This document shows, in pieces, positions 18,841-26,696 of a stretch of DNA of 64,000 nucleotides. The position numbers were made by a program, and so were the translations under genes. The stretch is from CAVTJX01 sp963735175 (GTDB taxonomy: Bacteria; Electryoneota; RPQS01): assembly GCA_963735175.1 (NCBI GenBank), contig CAVTJX010000015.1, positions 358,657 to 422,656 of the forward strand, written 5' to 3'. Every line of letters starts with the position of its first letter. The first letter of the stretch is position 1. The notes under the pieces were generated by a model. The model ran no database searches and was not told the DNA's origin. It was given only the letters and a program-made list of their open reading frames with translations.

Positions 18841-20282
18841 TGGCTTCCGCGAAAATCCGAAATCCGAAATCCGAAATCCGAGTCAGAACTAACCGTCTTG
18901 GGCTAATGCTGTGCGCGGTTTGTTTGCTGCTGACGGGCTGCGCCGGGCCGCGCACGATGCTCATGCAGCAGGTGCGGACGCAACTCGTCGCGTCTGATTA
19001 CGGGAAGGCATTCGAGACTTACAAACTCAAGGTCAAGAGCACGCAGCGCGTTGATGAACTGCTCAACCTTGGATTGCTGGCTCTGGAATCCGGCGACTTT
19101 GCCACCGCGCAGAGCGCCCTTTCACAGGCGGATAACCTGGCCGAGGACCGGCTGACAAAGAGCCTGTCCCGCGAAGCCGCCGGCCTTGCCGTTTCCGATC
19201 GGGTGCGCGCCTATCAGGGCACGACGATGGACAAGGCGCTCATCCACTACTACCGCGCGCTGGCGTTTTTGGGCCAGAACGATGTCTCGTCGGCGGTGGT
19301 GGAAGGACGGCGCATTGCCACGTATCTTGAGGTCAGTGCCCGCGAGAGCAAGCATACCTTTAAAGACGACGCCTATCTGCAATGGTTCTCGGGATCGCTC
19401 TACGAGAGCTTCGGGCAAGTCAACGACGCCTGGATCAGTTATAAGCGCGCGCGTGAACTGTACGCCGATTTCTACGGCGTGCCCGCGCCGTCCTATTTAT
19501 GCCCGGTGACGCTGGCGGCGGCGCGCAGCGTAGGGCATGATGAGTCGGAAACCGAACTGGCAAAGCTCTGTCCCGATGCCGCGGCGAGCCTGAAGCCCGG
19601 CTACGGCCGCGTGGTGGTAATCTGCGAGGCGGGAATCGCGCCGCCGATTCTCGAACAGAACCTTGTCTTCCCGATCTTCACCTCCGACAACACCAATTGG
19701 GCCGACGACGAGGCGCGCTGGCGCTACGCCGATGAAGTCTCGCATCGCGGCGACGGCTATAATTACGGCAACAACACCAAGCTGAAATATCTGCTGCGCG
19801 TCGCCATGCCGTATTATTCCGATGACTACCGGGGCACGAGTGTGGCCAGCGTCGTCATACGCGGCACCGACAGCGCGGAAGTGCGCGCGGAACTGGCCGA
19901 GAACATGGGCGCGATGCTGCGGCAGGATCTGAAGGACCGCTACCCGTCCATTCTGGTGCGGGCGATTGTGCGGGCGATCATCAAATACTCGGCCAAGGAA
20001 GCGGCGGAGCAGGCGGGCGACAAGCAGGACAAGGTGCTGGGCTCGATTCTGGGCGCGGCGGTGAATGCCGCGGGCGCGCTCAGCGAGGCGGCGGATACGC
20101 GCTCGTGGGAAACGCTGCCGGATCGTGTCTATGCCGCCGACTTCCAGCTTCCTCCCGGCGAGCACACGTTGCGCGCGCTGTTTCAGGACGCGGCGGGCAC
20201 GGCGCTCTATCGCCACGACTTTCCCGCCGTGACCGTGAACGCGGGCGAGATCGTGTTCCTGCGGGTAAGGAACACGCAGTAA
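18840..20282 (+). CDS. COG3014-like lipoprotein
   Basis: This is a roughly 480-residue lipoprotein. The likely ATG at 18840 overlaps the lpoB stop. Before the signal peptide there is an odd 20-residue leader (KIRNPKSEIRVR) encoded by a small repeat of ATCCGAA units. The hydrophobic stretch and lipobox LTGC follow, so translation could instead start at ATG 18906. The body is a TPR-like helical region (about 45-215: LNLGLLALESGDFATAQ, YYRALAFLGQ, YLQWFSGSLYES) followed by a beta-rich C-terminal half. It matches the family described as uncharacterised lipoproteins next to LpoB. A role with LpoB in cell-wall synthesis is inferred from this pairing. Confidence 0.75.
   Translation: MASAKIRNPKSEIRVRTNRLGLMLCAVCLLLTGCAGPRTMLMQQVRTQLVASDYGKAFETYKLKVKSTQRVDELLNLGLLALESGDFATAQSALSQADNLAEDRLTKSLSREAAGLAVSDRVRAYQGTTMDKALIHYYRALAFLGQNDVSSAVVEGRRIATYLEVSARESKHTFKDDAYLQWFSGSLYESFGQVNDAWISYKRARELYADFYGVPAPSYLCPVTLAAARSVGHDESETELAKLCPDAAASLKPGYGRVVVICEAGIAPPILEQNLVFPIFTSDNTNWADDEARWRYADEVSHRGDGYNYGNNTKLKYLLRVAMPYYSDDYRGTSVASVVIRGTDSAEVRAELAENMGAMLRQDLKDRYPSILVRAIVRAIIKYSAKEAAEQAGDKQDKVLGSILGAAVNAAGALSEAADTRSWETLPDRVYAADFQLPPGEHTLRALFQDAAGTALYRHDFPAVTVNAGEIVFLRVRNTQ
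18851..18888. repeat. Short ATCCGAA repeat overlapping a gene start
   Basis: Four near-identical AATCCGA units are followed by GTCAGAA. The reverse complement resembles two intergenic copies at 34815-34842 and 38046-38074 (TCTGA-TCGGATTTCG core). This copy has been taken into the first codons of the lipoprotein gene. Confidence 0.7.
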
Positions 20283-20283
20283 C

Positions 20284-20769
20284 ATGAGTCCGGGAATCGT
20301 CATCCGACCGCTGTCTGACAAGCATCGTGCCTGGGCACTGACGGCGCTCGAGGAACATTGGGGCGCGCTGCAGATGCTCAGCCGCTGGCGCTGGCACGAT
20401 CTGCGCACGCTGGACGCGTTCGTCGCCCTGTGGGACGACGCGCCCGTGGGGATCATTACCTATTATTGCGAAGGCGACCAGTGCGAGGTCGTGACGCTGA
20501 ACAGTTTCCTCGAAGACCAGGGCGTGGGCGAGGCGCTGCTGTTTGCCGTGCGCGACGCGGCTCGCAAACAGGGCTGCACGCGGCTGTGGCTGACGACGGC
20601 CAACAGCAACCTGCGCGCATTGCAGTTCTACCAGAAACGCGAGATGGCCATCGTCGCCGTCCACCGCTTCGCCATTGACGAAGCGCGAAAGACCTACCCC
20701 TCCATTCCGCTGCTTGACACGAACGGGATTCCGCTCCGGGACGAGTTGGAATTGGAGATGGTATTGTAA
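20284..20769 (+). CDS. GNAT-family acetyltransferase
   Basis: This 161-residue protein has the GNAT fold: a central strand (APVGIITYYCEGDQCEVVTL), the acetyl-CoA loop in EDQGVGEALLFAVRDAARKQG (Q-x-x-G-x-G/A type) and a C-terminal strand with NSNLRALQFYQKREM. The substrate cannot be told from sequence. Its start lies two bases after the stop of the lipoprotein gene, so it belongs to the same transcript. Confidence 0.85.
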   Translation: MSPGIVIRPLSDKHRAWALTALEEHWGALQMLSRWRWHDLRTLDAFVALWDDAPVGIITYYCEGDQCEVVTLNSFLEDQGVGEALLFAVRDAARKQGCTRLWLTTANSNLRALQFYQKREMAIVAVHRFAIDEARKTYPSIPLLDTNGIPLRDELELEMVL

Positions 20770-20779
20770 TTGTTGGCAC

Positions 20780-20841
20780 GGGCGGGTCGCGCGGGAAAAA
20801 TCTCTGGCCAAGCCGAATAGGCTGTGCCGCTTGACCCGCCC
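20780..20841. repeat. Long-loop GC-rich inverted repeat
   Basis: Arms GGGCGGGTC and GACCCGCCC enclose about 44 bases and are followed by CTAC. The shared CCGCCCCTAC tail links it to the hairpin at 12444. It sits between the GNAT gene and the PLP enzyme. Confidence 0.55.
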
Positions 20842-20870
20842 CTACCTCACATAGGGTTGCCGATGAATCC

Positions 20871-20888
20871 AACCCGCGGGAGCGGGTT
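20871..20888. repeat. Short hairpin
   Basis: Arms AACCCGC and GCGGGTT enclose GGGA. It is followed at 20941-20968 by two copies of TTTCAGCGTTT-like sequence, the reverse of a motif at 15637. Confidence 0.5.
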
Positions 20889-20978
20889 GGCTAGAAATTT
20901 GGAGACTGTTGGCGAGTCATTCGTAGTGTCGCGTCTTCGATTTCAGCGTTTCAGGATTTCAGCGTTTTCTGAGGAATC

Positions 20979-22124
20979 ATGCATTTCAACACCGCCTGTA
21001 TTCATGCCGGGGTGAAGCCCGAGCCCGTCACCGGGGCGATCATGACGCCGATTTTCCAGACCTCCACCTATGTGCAGGAGGAACTCGGAGTCAACAAGGG
21101 CTACGAATATTCGCGCACGGACAATCCGACGCGGGCGGCGCTGCAGGAGGCGTTTGCCACGCTGGAGGGCGGGCGCTACGGCCTCGCGTTTGCCAGCGGC
21201 ATGGCGGCCATCGACACCGTTATCGCCACGCTTAAGTCGGGCGACCACGTGCTGTCCTGCGACGACGTGTACGGCGGCACCTTCCGCCTCTTGAAGCGTG
21301 TGCGCGAGCGGCAGGGGATCCAGTCGGACTTCATCGACCTCTCGAATCTCGACACCGTGGCCCGTCACATCCGCCCGGAAACGCGCTGGCTGTGGGTGGA
21401 GTCGCCCACCAATCCCACGCTCAAGCTGTTCGACATCCGCGCGCTGTGCGACCTCGCGCATGCCAAAGGCGTGCGCGTGGCCGTCGACAACACCTTCATG
21501 ACGCCCTATTTCCAGCGGCCGCTGGCCCTCGGCGCGGATCTCGTGATGCACAGCGCCACAAAATATCTGAACGGCCACAGCGATGTGGTGATGGGAGCGT
21601 TGATCACCAGCGACGAAGCGCTCTGGACCGAGTTAAAATTCCTGCAGAACGCCATCGGCGGCGTGCCGTCGCCCTTCGACAGCTTCCTCGCGTTGCGCGG
21701 CCTGAAGACGCTCGCCGTGCGCATGCAGCGCCATCAGGAAAACGCCTTTAATGTGGCGAACAGCCTGGAAATCCGGCCCGAGATCAGCCGTGTCATTTAC
21801 CCCGGCCTGCGCAGCCACCCGCAATACGACCTCGCGAAGCGGCAGATGATGGGCTTCGGCGGCATGGTCACGTTTGAATTGAAGGGCGGCCTCGCGGCGG
21901 CGCGCGCCTTCGTGAAAGCTCTTAAGGTCTTCGCCCTCGCCGAATCCCTCGGCGGCGTAGAATCGCTGTGCGATCATCCCGCGATCATGACCCACGCCAG
22001 CGTCCCGCCCGAAGCGCGCGCGGCCCTCGGCGTCTCGGACGGCCTGATCCGCCTGTCCGTCGGTATCGAAGACGCCGACGATCTCCTGGCCGATCTCGAT
22101 CAGGCCCTGCGGGCCACACATTAG
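20979..22124 (+). CDS. metB: Cystathionine gamma-synthase/lyase-type PLP enzyme
   Basis: This intact 381-residue enzyme of the Cys/Met metabolism PLP family acts in trans-sulfuration. Visible motifs are YEYSRTDNPTR at the cofactor phosphate site, FASGMAAIDTV, WVESPTNPTLKLFDI, VDNTFMTPY, the PLP lysine in HSATKYLNGHSD, and the C-terminal SLGGVESL and RLSVGIED. The set fits cystathionine gamma-synthase or gamma-lyase; sequence alone does not separate them well. It is preceded by hairpins and followed by a strong bidirectional terminator. Confidence 0.88.
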   Translation: MHFNTACIHAGVKPEPVTGAIMTPIFQTSTYVQEELGVNKGYEYSRTDNPTRAALQEAFATLEGGRYGLAFASGMAAIDTVIATLKSGDHVLSCDDVYGGTFRLLKRVRERQGIQSDFIDLSNLDTVARHIRPETRWLWVESPTNPTLKLFDIRALCDLAHAKGVRVAVDNTFMTPYFQRPLALGADLVMHSATKYLNGHSDVVMGALITSDEALWTELKFLQNAIGGVPSPFDSFLALRGLKTLAVRMQRHQENAFNVANSLEIRPEISRVIYPGLRSHPQYDLAKRQMMGFGGMVTFELKGGLAAARAFVKALKVFALAESLGGVESLCDHPAIMTHASVPPEARAALGVSDGLIRLSVGIEDADDLLADLDQALRATH

Positions 22125-22151
22125 GTCGCAATCGGCATCCGGCACAAATAG

Positions 22152-22180
22152 AAAAGCGGACTGCCATGCAGTCCGCTTTT
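22152..22180. terminator. Bidirectional terminator between convergent genes
   Basis: A 13-base perfect stem, AAAAGCGGACTGC and its complement, encloses CAT. The ends give a U-tract in both directions, serving the PLP enzyme (plus) and the FG-GAP protein (minus). Confidence 0.9.
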
Positions 22181-22204
22181 ACTTGAGATGAAGTGAAGCG
22201 CACG

Positions 22205-23989
22205 CTACTTCAATAGCAAGGCTTTCTGTTGCGCCACATGCGATCCGGCTTCGAGCCGCAGGAAATACACGCCACTGGGAACATCCTTCGCATTCCAGGT
22301 CACGCGCTGCGGATCGCTTGTGCTGACCGTGCCGTTCACGAGATCTGTGATGTGCCGCCCCAGCACGTCATAGACAGCCAGTCGCACATGGCCGGACACA
22401 GGCACGCGGAACTGAATCATCGCGGTTGAATTGAACGGATTGGGATAGAGCGCGTCCATCCGGAATTCCGGGTAGATCACCGGATTGGTAACGGGTGTGC
22501 CGCCCACGCCCATGTACACGGTGAGCAGATGGTCGATCTCCGCCGGCACCACGTCGGAAAGCTGCGGATAATCCTCGGGCAGCATCACAGTTCCGCAGGT
22601 GAAATAGACGCGCAGATCGTAGTGGCCGTTCTCGTCGAGTACGAAATAGTTACGCAGTCCGTTGCGGTTGACGTTGGAGTAGTTGAGCTCTGACACCGTC
22701 AACGCGGAAGTTTCGCCGTGCGGATAAACCTCCACCCGGCTATGCCAGCGTGATTGATCGCCCGTGGGTCCCAGCAACCGGACTTCGAGGCGGTTTCCAT
22801 TTTCAAGCGTGTTGTTATGAAACAACGCGTCCGCCCCACCCTGTCGCGAGACATACAAATCCAGCGCGCCATCGCCGTCGTAATCGCCCCACGCCGCCTG
22901 GCCGTCTTCGGCGAAGTTCATCCCCAGTCCGGGAGCAATGTCCGTGAACCAGATATCCAGGCCGCGCAGACTGTCGAAGCGGAAAAACTGGTTGGCCGCC
23001 AGGCCCGCGCCCCAGCCACCGGGACGGACCGCGTAGATGTCCAGATCCTTGTCCATGTCAAAGTCGGCAATGGCATAGCACGCCCCATAGGGGAAGCCGC
23101 CCCAATCCGCGGTTTGCGTGCCGTGAATGGCCATCATCGTAAACGTGCCGTTGCCGTTGTTGTGCCAGATGTCGTGACGGCCCGCGCCCTGTGTCAGGAG
23201 GTCAGGAAACTTGTCGTTGTCAAAATCCGCCCAGGCACAGCCGATATCGGCGGGAATGCCGGCCAGTCCCGCCGCCGTTGTCCGGTCGGTGAAGACGCCG
23301 TTGCCCTCGTTGATATAGAAGTGATTGTCCGCGCCGATGCGGGTGACGTACAAGTCCGCATCGCCGTCAAGGTCGATATCGGCCTCGGAGAAACTCGACA
23401 GATCGTACAGATCAGGCAATTGCGTGGAAGCCGTGACGTCGGTGAAATGCGTCCCGTTGTCGTTCCGCAGCAGTTTCCACGTTCCCAGGTTGCTCCAGAG
23501 CAGATCCAGCCAGCCGTCGCGGTTCATGTCGATCCACGCGAACTCGCGGCTGGCGTTCAACCCGGCGAGCCCGACTTCGATGGTACGATCGACAAACTGG
23601 CCCGCCTCGCAGACCATCAACTGCGATGCGGAGCCGTATTCACTTAGCCAGAGATCGAGATCGCCGTCGTGGTCAAAATCCAGCGGCAGACTCTTTCCGG
23701 CGTCCCGCAAGTCGCTGAAACCGATATCCGTCAGCCGCGTGAAGTGATCGCCGTCGTTGCGGAAAATAACGGATCGATTCATGAAGCGGTAACTGTGCAG
23801 CAAATCCAGATCGCCGTCATTGTCGTAATCGTACCAGAACACGCCGCCGGCGGTCCCGGTCAGGTCAAGTCCCATCGCCGGCGCGACATCTTCAAATAGT
23901 GGCTGACCAAAACTCAATCCACAGAGCGCCAGTGTCGCCGCCAAACAGCCCAAGCACAGACCCGAAACGCCCAGATGTATCCCGTGCAT
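22205..23989 (-). CDS. Secreted FG-GAP/VCBS repeat protein with type IX-like sorting domain
   Basis: The ATG at 23989 has GGAGG upstream and starts a signal peptide (LGVSGLCLGCLAATLALCG). The body has about seven FG-GAP/VCBS repeats with calcium-type loops, for example YDYDNDGDLDLL, DFDHDGDLDLWLSEYG, DIDLDGDADLYV, DFDNDKFPDLL, DFDMDKDLDIYA and DYDGDGALDLYVS, so a beta-propeller is expected. An ASPIC/UnbV-like region follows (RLEVRLLGPTGDQSR). It ends in a sorting domain with YPNPFNSTAMIQFRVP, GRHITDLV, and a final QQKALLLK. It is likely exported to the cell surface or medium. Confidence 0.9.
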   Translation of the reverse strand: MHGIHLGVSGLCLGCLAATLALCGLSFGQPLFEDVAPAMGLDLTGTAGGVFWYDYDNDGDLDLLHSYRFMNRSVIFRNDGDHFTRLTDIGFSDLRDAGKSLPLDFDHDGDLDLWLSEYGSASQLMVCEAGQFVDRTIEVGLAGLNASREFAWIDMNRDGWLDLLWSNLGTWKLLRNDNGTHFTDVTASTQLPDLYDLSSFSEADIDLDGDADLYVTRIGADNHFYINEGNGVFTDRTTAAGLAGIPADIGCAWADFDNDKFPDLLTQGAGRHDIWHNNGNGTFTMMAIHGTQTADWGGFPYGACYAIADFDMDKDLDIYAVRPGGWGAGLAANQFFRFDSLRGLDIWFTDIAPGLGMNFAEDGQAAWGDYDGDGALDLYVSRQGGADALFHNNTLENGNRLEVRLLGPTGDQSRWHSRVEVYPHGETSALTVSELNYSNVNRNGLRNYFVLDENGHYDLRVYFTCGTVMLPEDYPQLSDVVPAEIDHLLTVYMGVGGTPVTNPVIYPEFRMDALYPNPFNSTAMIQFRVPVSGHVRLAVYDVLGRHITDLVNGTVSTSDPQRVTWNAKDVPSGVYFLRLEAGSHVAQQKALLLK

Positions 23990-24248
23990 GATCGGACCTC
24001 CCCGCAGTAGTGTGAAAACCGTGCCGTGAACAAGAACGCCAAGTTCCAACCAGTATTAAAGATAAAGTCAGAAATCCAAAAAGTCAATAAGCAATTCGAA
24101 CTTTCAACAATTGGTCATTAATTACGCAGAATAGCCACATGATAAACAACATCCGGGTCCAGAAACGCTTTCATCCCCACCTTGCGAATCTGCGGAGGAA
24201 AGATTATATTTCGATCCGGTCTGTACTTATCCAGTAAAAGGACAATCC

Positions 24249-25007
24249 ATGAAACGCGTCGAGCGTTGCAGCCTCGAGGACACCAAACACGCCAACCGCT
24301 TCGTGATTTCCGAGCATCTGGCGCACTATCGTCTCATCCTCCCGCGCCTCAGCGGGAAGATCCTCGATGCGGGGAGCGGCGAGGGCTTCGGCGTAGAGAT
24401 GATGCGCAAAGCCGGGCTGGACGCGTGGGGAATCGACCTCAGCGCCGATGTGGTGCAAAAAACCAGCGCGCGTTACGGGGCTTATTTTTCAGTGGGCAGC
24501 ATCACCCGCATTCCCTATGACGACGCGACCTTCGATGCCGTCACCTGCATGGAGGTCATCGAGCACGTTCCGGAAGCCGACGCGATTAAAGCCCTGGCCG
24601 AAATCCACCGCGTGCTGCGGCCGGGCGGTCGGCTGATCCTCAGTACTCCCAACGGCAAAAATTCGATCGGCGGCGAAGTTAACGCCTACCATTTCAAGGA
24701 ATACACGGACCGGGAGATGCGCGCGCTGCTCAGCGAGGCCGGCTTCCGGCAGATCGAGTTGTTTGGCCTGGCGTGCTCCAACAAGGCGGTGCAGGGCATC
24801 GCGCAATCCGGAGTAGCCAGGGGCTGGATGAAATTCAAACACAGGATTGGATTGAATCGTCCCCTCGGCAATCTCGGCTACCTGCTGGAGAAGCTATTGA
24901 CGGGGCACACATCCCGCAATATTCTGAATGAAGATTGCTGGTCGCTGGCTCCGGGGGATGAATCCACCCAGACAATGCTGCTGGTGAGTGTCAAACCGTC
25001 CGCCTGA
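24249..25007 (+). CDS. Class I SAM-dependent methyltransferase
   Basis: This 252-residue methyltransferase of the Methyltransf_11/UbiE type has motif I LDAGSGEGFGVE, an acidic end-of-strand GIDLSADVV, motif II-like DATFDAVTCMEVIEHVPE and motif III LRPGGRLILSTPN. The substrate is unknown. An AAAAGGA ribosome site precedes the ATG. Its C-terminal part (NKAVQGIAQSG onward) resembles methyltransferases in polysaccharide or lipid loci, but no such partner is directly adjacent. Confidence 0.85.
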   Translation: MKRVERCSLEDTKHANRFVISEHLAHYRLILPRLSGKILDAGSGEGFGVEMMRKAGLDAWGIDLSADVVQKTSARYGAYFSVGSITRIPYDDATFDAVTCMEVIEHVPEADAIKALAEIHRVLRPGGRLILSTPNGKNSIGGEVNAYHFKEYTDREMRALLSEAGFRQIELFGLACSNKAVQGIAQSGVARGWMKFKHRIGLNRPLGNLGYLLEKLLTGHTSRNILNEDCWSLAPGDESTQTMLLVSVKPSA

Positions 25008-25292
25008 AAGCCTCGTCCGCGTTGGATGATACTTCAATGCCTGCAGCCGAGCTGCGGGCATTTTCTATAGCATGATAATGTGGAATCGTGCGGTCGGGAA
25101 GACTGCTCAAGCTGGAAATCCACTGCACTTGCGAAGCGGCCAGCCAACGGCAAAATGCTCCTCTGAGGTATATCCAATGCAGGCGGCGCCGTGAAAAGTC
25201 AACTACTTGCAATTCCAAACGCAGTGGTCCATTGTTTGCAGTCATTCGGTCGGCTGTCTTTTCCCCTGGCTGATTCAAAGGATGACTGAAGC

Positions 25293-25676
25293 ATGGCAAT
25301 CCTGTCTGTCGATGATTCCACCACTATCCGCCGCATCGTCAAACGGGCCGTTGCGGATGAACTGGGACTGGAACTATATGAGGCCGCCGACGGCGCGCAA
25401 GCCCTGAAACTGCTCGAAGAAAAGGCGGAGAGCATCGAACTCGTCTTGCTCGATTGGAACATGCCGGGCATGTCGGGACTGGATGTATTGAAAACGATGA
25501 AAGCGCAACCGCGTTTCAAGGACATTGTTGTCATGATGCTGACCTCCGAGGCCGACCAGAATTGCGTCGTCGAGGCGCTCAAGGCCGGCGCGCAAAACTA
25601 TATGACCAAACCTTTCGATAATAAAATGCTGGTCTTGAAAATCCAGGAAAGCCTGGGCATGACCAGCAAGGCCTGA
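25293..25676 (+). CDS. CheY-like single-domain response regulator
   Basis: This 127-residue receiver domain has no output domain. The acidic pocket is at VDDST, the phospho-acceptor Asp is in LVLLDWNMPGMSG, the Thr is in MMLTSEAD, and the Lys is in YMTKPFDNK. It stands 32 bases before the CheX-like gene, so the two probably form a signalling pair in which the partner removes the phosphate. Confidence 0.9.
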   Translation: MAILSVDDSTTIRRIVKRAVADELGLELYEAADGAQALKLLEEKAESIELVLLDWNMPGMSGLDVLKTMKAQPRFKDIVVMMLTSEADQNCVVEALKAGAQNYMTKPFDNKMLVLKIQESLGMTSKA

Positions 25677-25708
25677 ACCGCCATTACGGCACTATCGGAG
25701 TTCGCCTC

Positions 25709-26557
25709 ATGAGTATTGAAGTCGCGCTGATCGACTTTCCCCGTCTGCAGGAACAGATTGCGACCCGGCTGCTATCCGAGTATCAGGCCAACGTGCACCA
25801 TTTGACGCATCGCGAAGCGGCCGAACGGCTGAGCATGTTTGACCTGGCCCTGCTGTTCTGGCCGGACGCCAGTATGGAAGCCGCCGGGCGCCTCCAACAC
25901 CTGCGCGCGACCAACTCCAGCGTGCCGGTCGCATTAGTCACCAGCGAAGCCGGCAGGCGCAATGCCGAAACCATGGTGGGTTCAAACGCCCCGGCGGACA
26001 TTCTCATTACGCCGCTGCAGCCGTATATCGTCTCGCGCCAACTTGGTGCCTTATTGGGCAAGACCCACAGTGATCCGACCTCCACTCTGCGCGCCGATTA
26101 CCTGAACCCCTTTATTGAGGCGACGGTGATGACGCTGCGGCAAATGGCGCAGATGGAATGCGAGCGCACCGGCCTTTCGCTGCGGACCGACGCCGCCACC
26201 CGAGGCTTCATTTCCGGCACGATGGGTTTGTCCGGTTCGGCTGAGGGCTTTGTGTCCGTGACCTTCAACAATGACCTCGCCCGGTGCATCGTCTGCCACA
26301 TGCTGCAGATCAACGTCGGCGAGGAGACCGAAGAAGATATCCGCGACGGCGTGGGCGAATTCATGAACATGATCGCCGGCGTAGCCAAAGCCGGTTTGGC
26401 CGGTACGGCATATAGTTTCCAGCTTTCGCTGCCCAACGTGATTGTCGGCGGCCCCCACACCCTCGGCCAGATCCGCGGCGTGCCGGTGGTCGTCGTCGAG
26501 TTCACCACCGAGGAGCAGCCGTTCGAAGTCATGGTCTGCCTCCGTCCTAAAGAGTAG
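25709..26557 (+). CDS. cheX: CheX-like phosphatase with N-terminal pseudo-receiver
   Basis: Residues 1-115 have the shape of a receiver domain, but the phospho-acceptor position in DLALLFWPDA is Phe, so it cannot be phosphorylated in the usual way. Residues about 128-282 are a CheX/CheC-like domain: NPFIEATVMTLRQMAQ, GFISGTMGLSGSAEGFVSV, then EEDIRDGVGEFMNMIAGVAK, which carries the E-x-x-N phosphatase pair. CheX dephosphorylates CheY-P. The neighbour at 25293 is the obvious substrate. Pairing with an inactive receiver may tether or regulate it. Confidence 0.85.
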   Translation: MSIEVALIDFPRLQEQIATRLLSEYQANVHHLTHREAAERLSMFDLALLFWPDASMEAAGRLQHLRATNSSVPVALVTSEAGRRNAETMVGSNAPADILITPLQPYIVSRQLGALLGKTHSDPTSTLRADYLNPFIEATVMTLRQMAQMECERTGLSLRTDAATRGFISGTMGLSGSAEGFVSVTFNNDLARCIVCHMLQINVGEETEEDIRDGVGEFMNMIAGVAKAGLAGTAYSFQLSLPNVIVGGPHTLGQIRGVPVVVVEFTTEEQPFEVMVCLRPKE

Positions 26558-26594
26558 CCTAACCACCCTTTTCCGCGACACCTCCAAGGTCGCT

Positions 26595-26630
26595 GGGCCG
26601 TTGGCAGAATGCCGGCGGCCCTTTTCTTTT
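26595..26630 (+). terminator. Intrinsic terminator after the CheX-like gene
   Basis: A 12-base stem (GGGCCGTTGGCA with TGCCGGCGGCCC, two G-T pairs) has a GAA loop and is followed by TTTTCTTTT. Confidence 0.88.
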
Positions 26631-26696
26631 GCAAAGTTTTTTCGTAAATTGCGTCAGACTATGCCGGTATTCCCCCATTGACGAGTCCCCGTTCGC

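Noticed and set aside
20780..20888. Riboswitch (SAM or similar) before the cystathionine gamma-synthase-type gene
   Set aside because: The inverted repeats match dispersed intergenic hairpins elsewhere and I could not recognise a known SAM or cobalamin riboswitch core.
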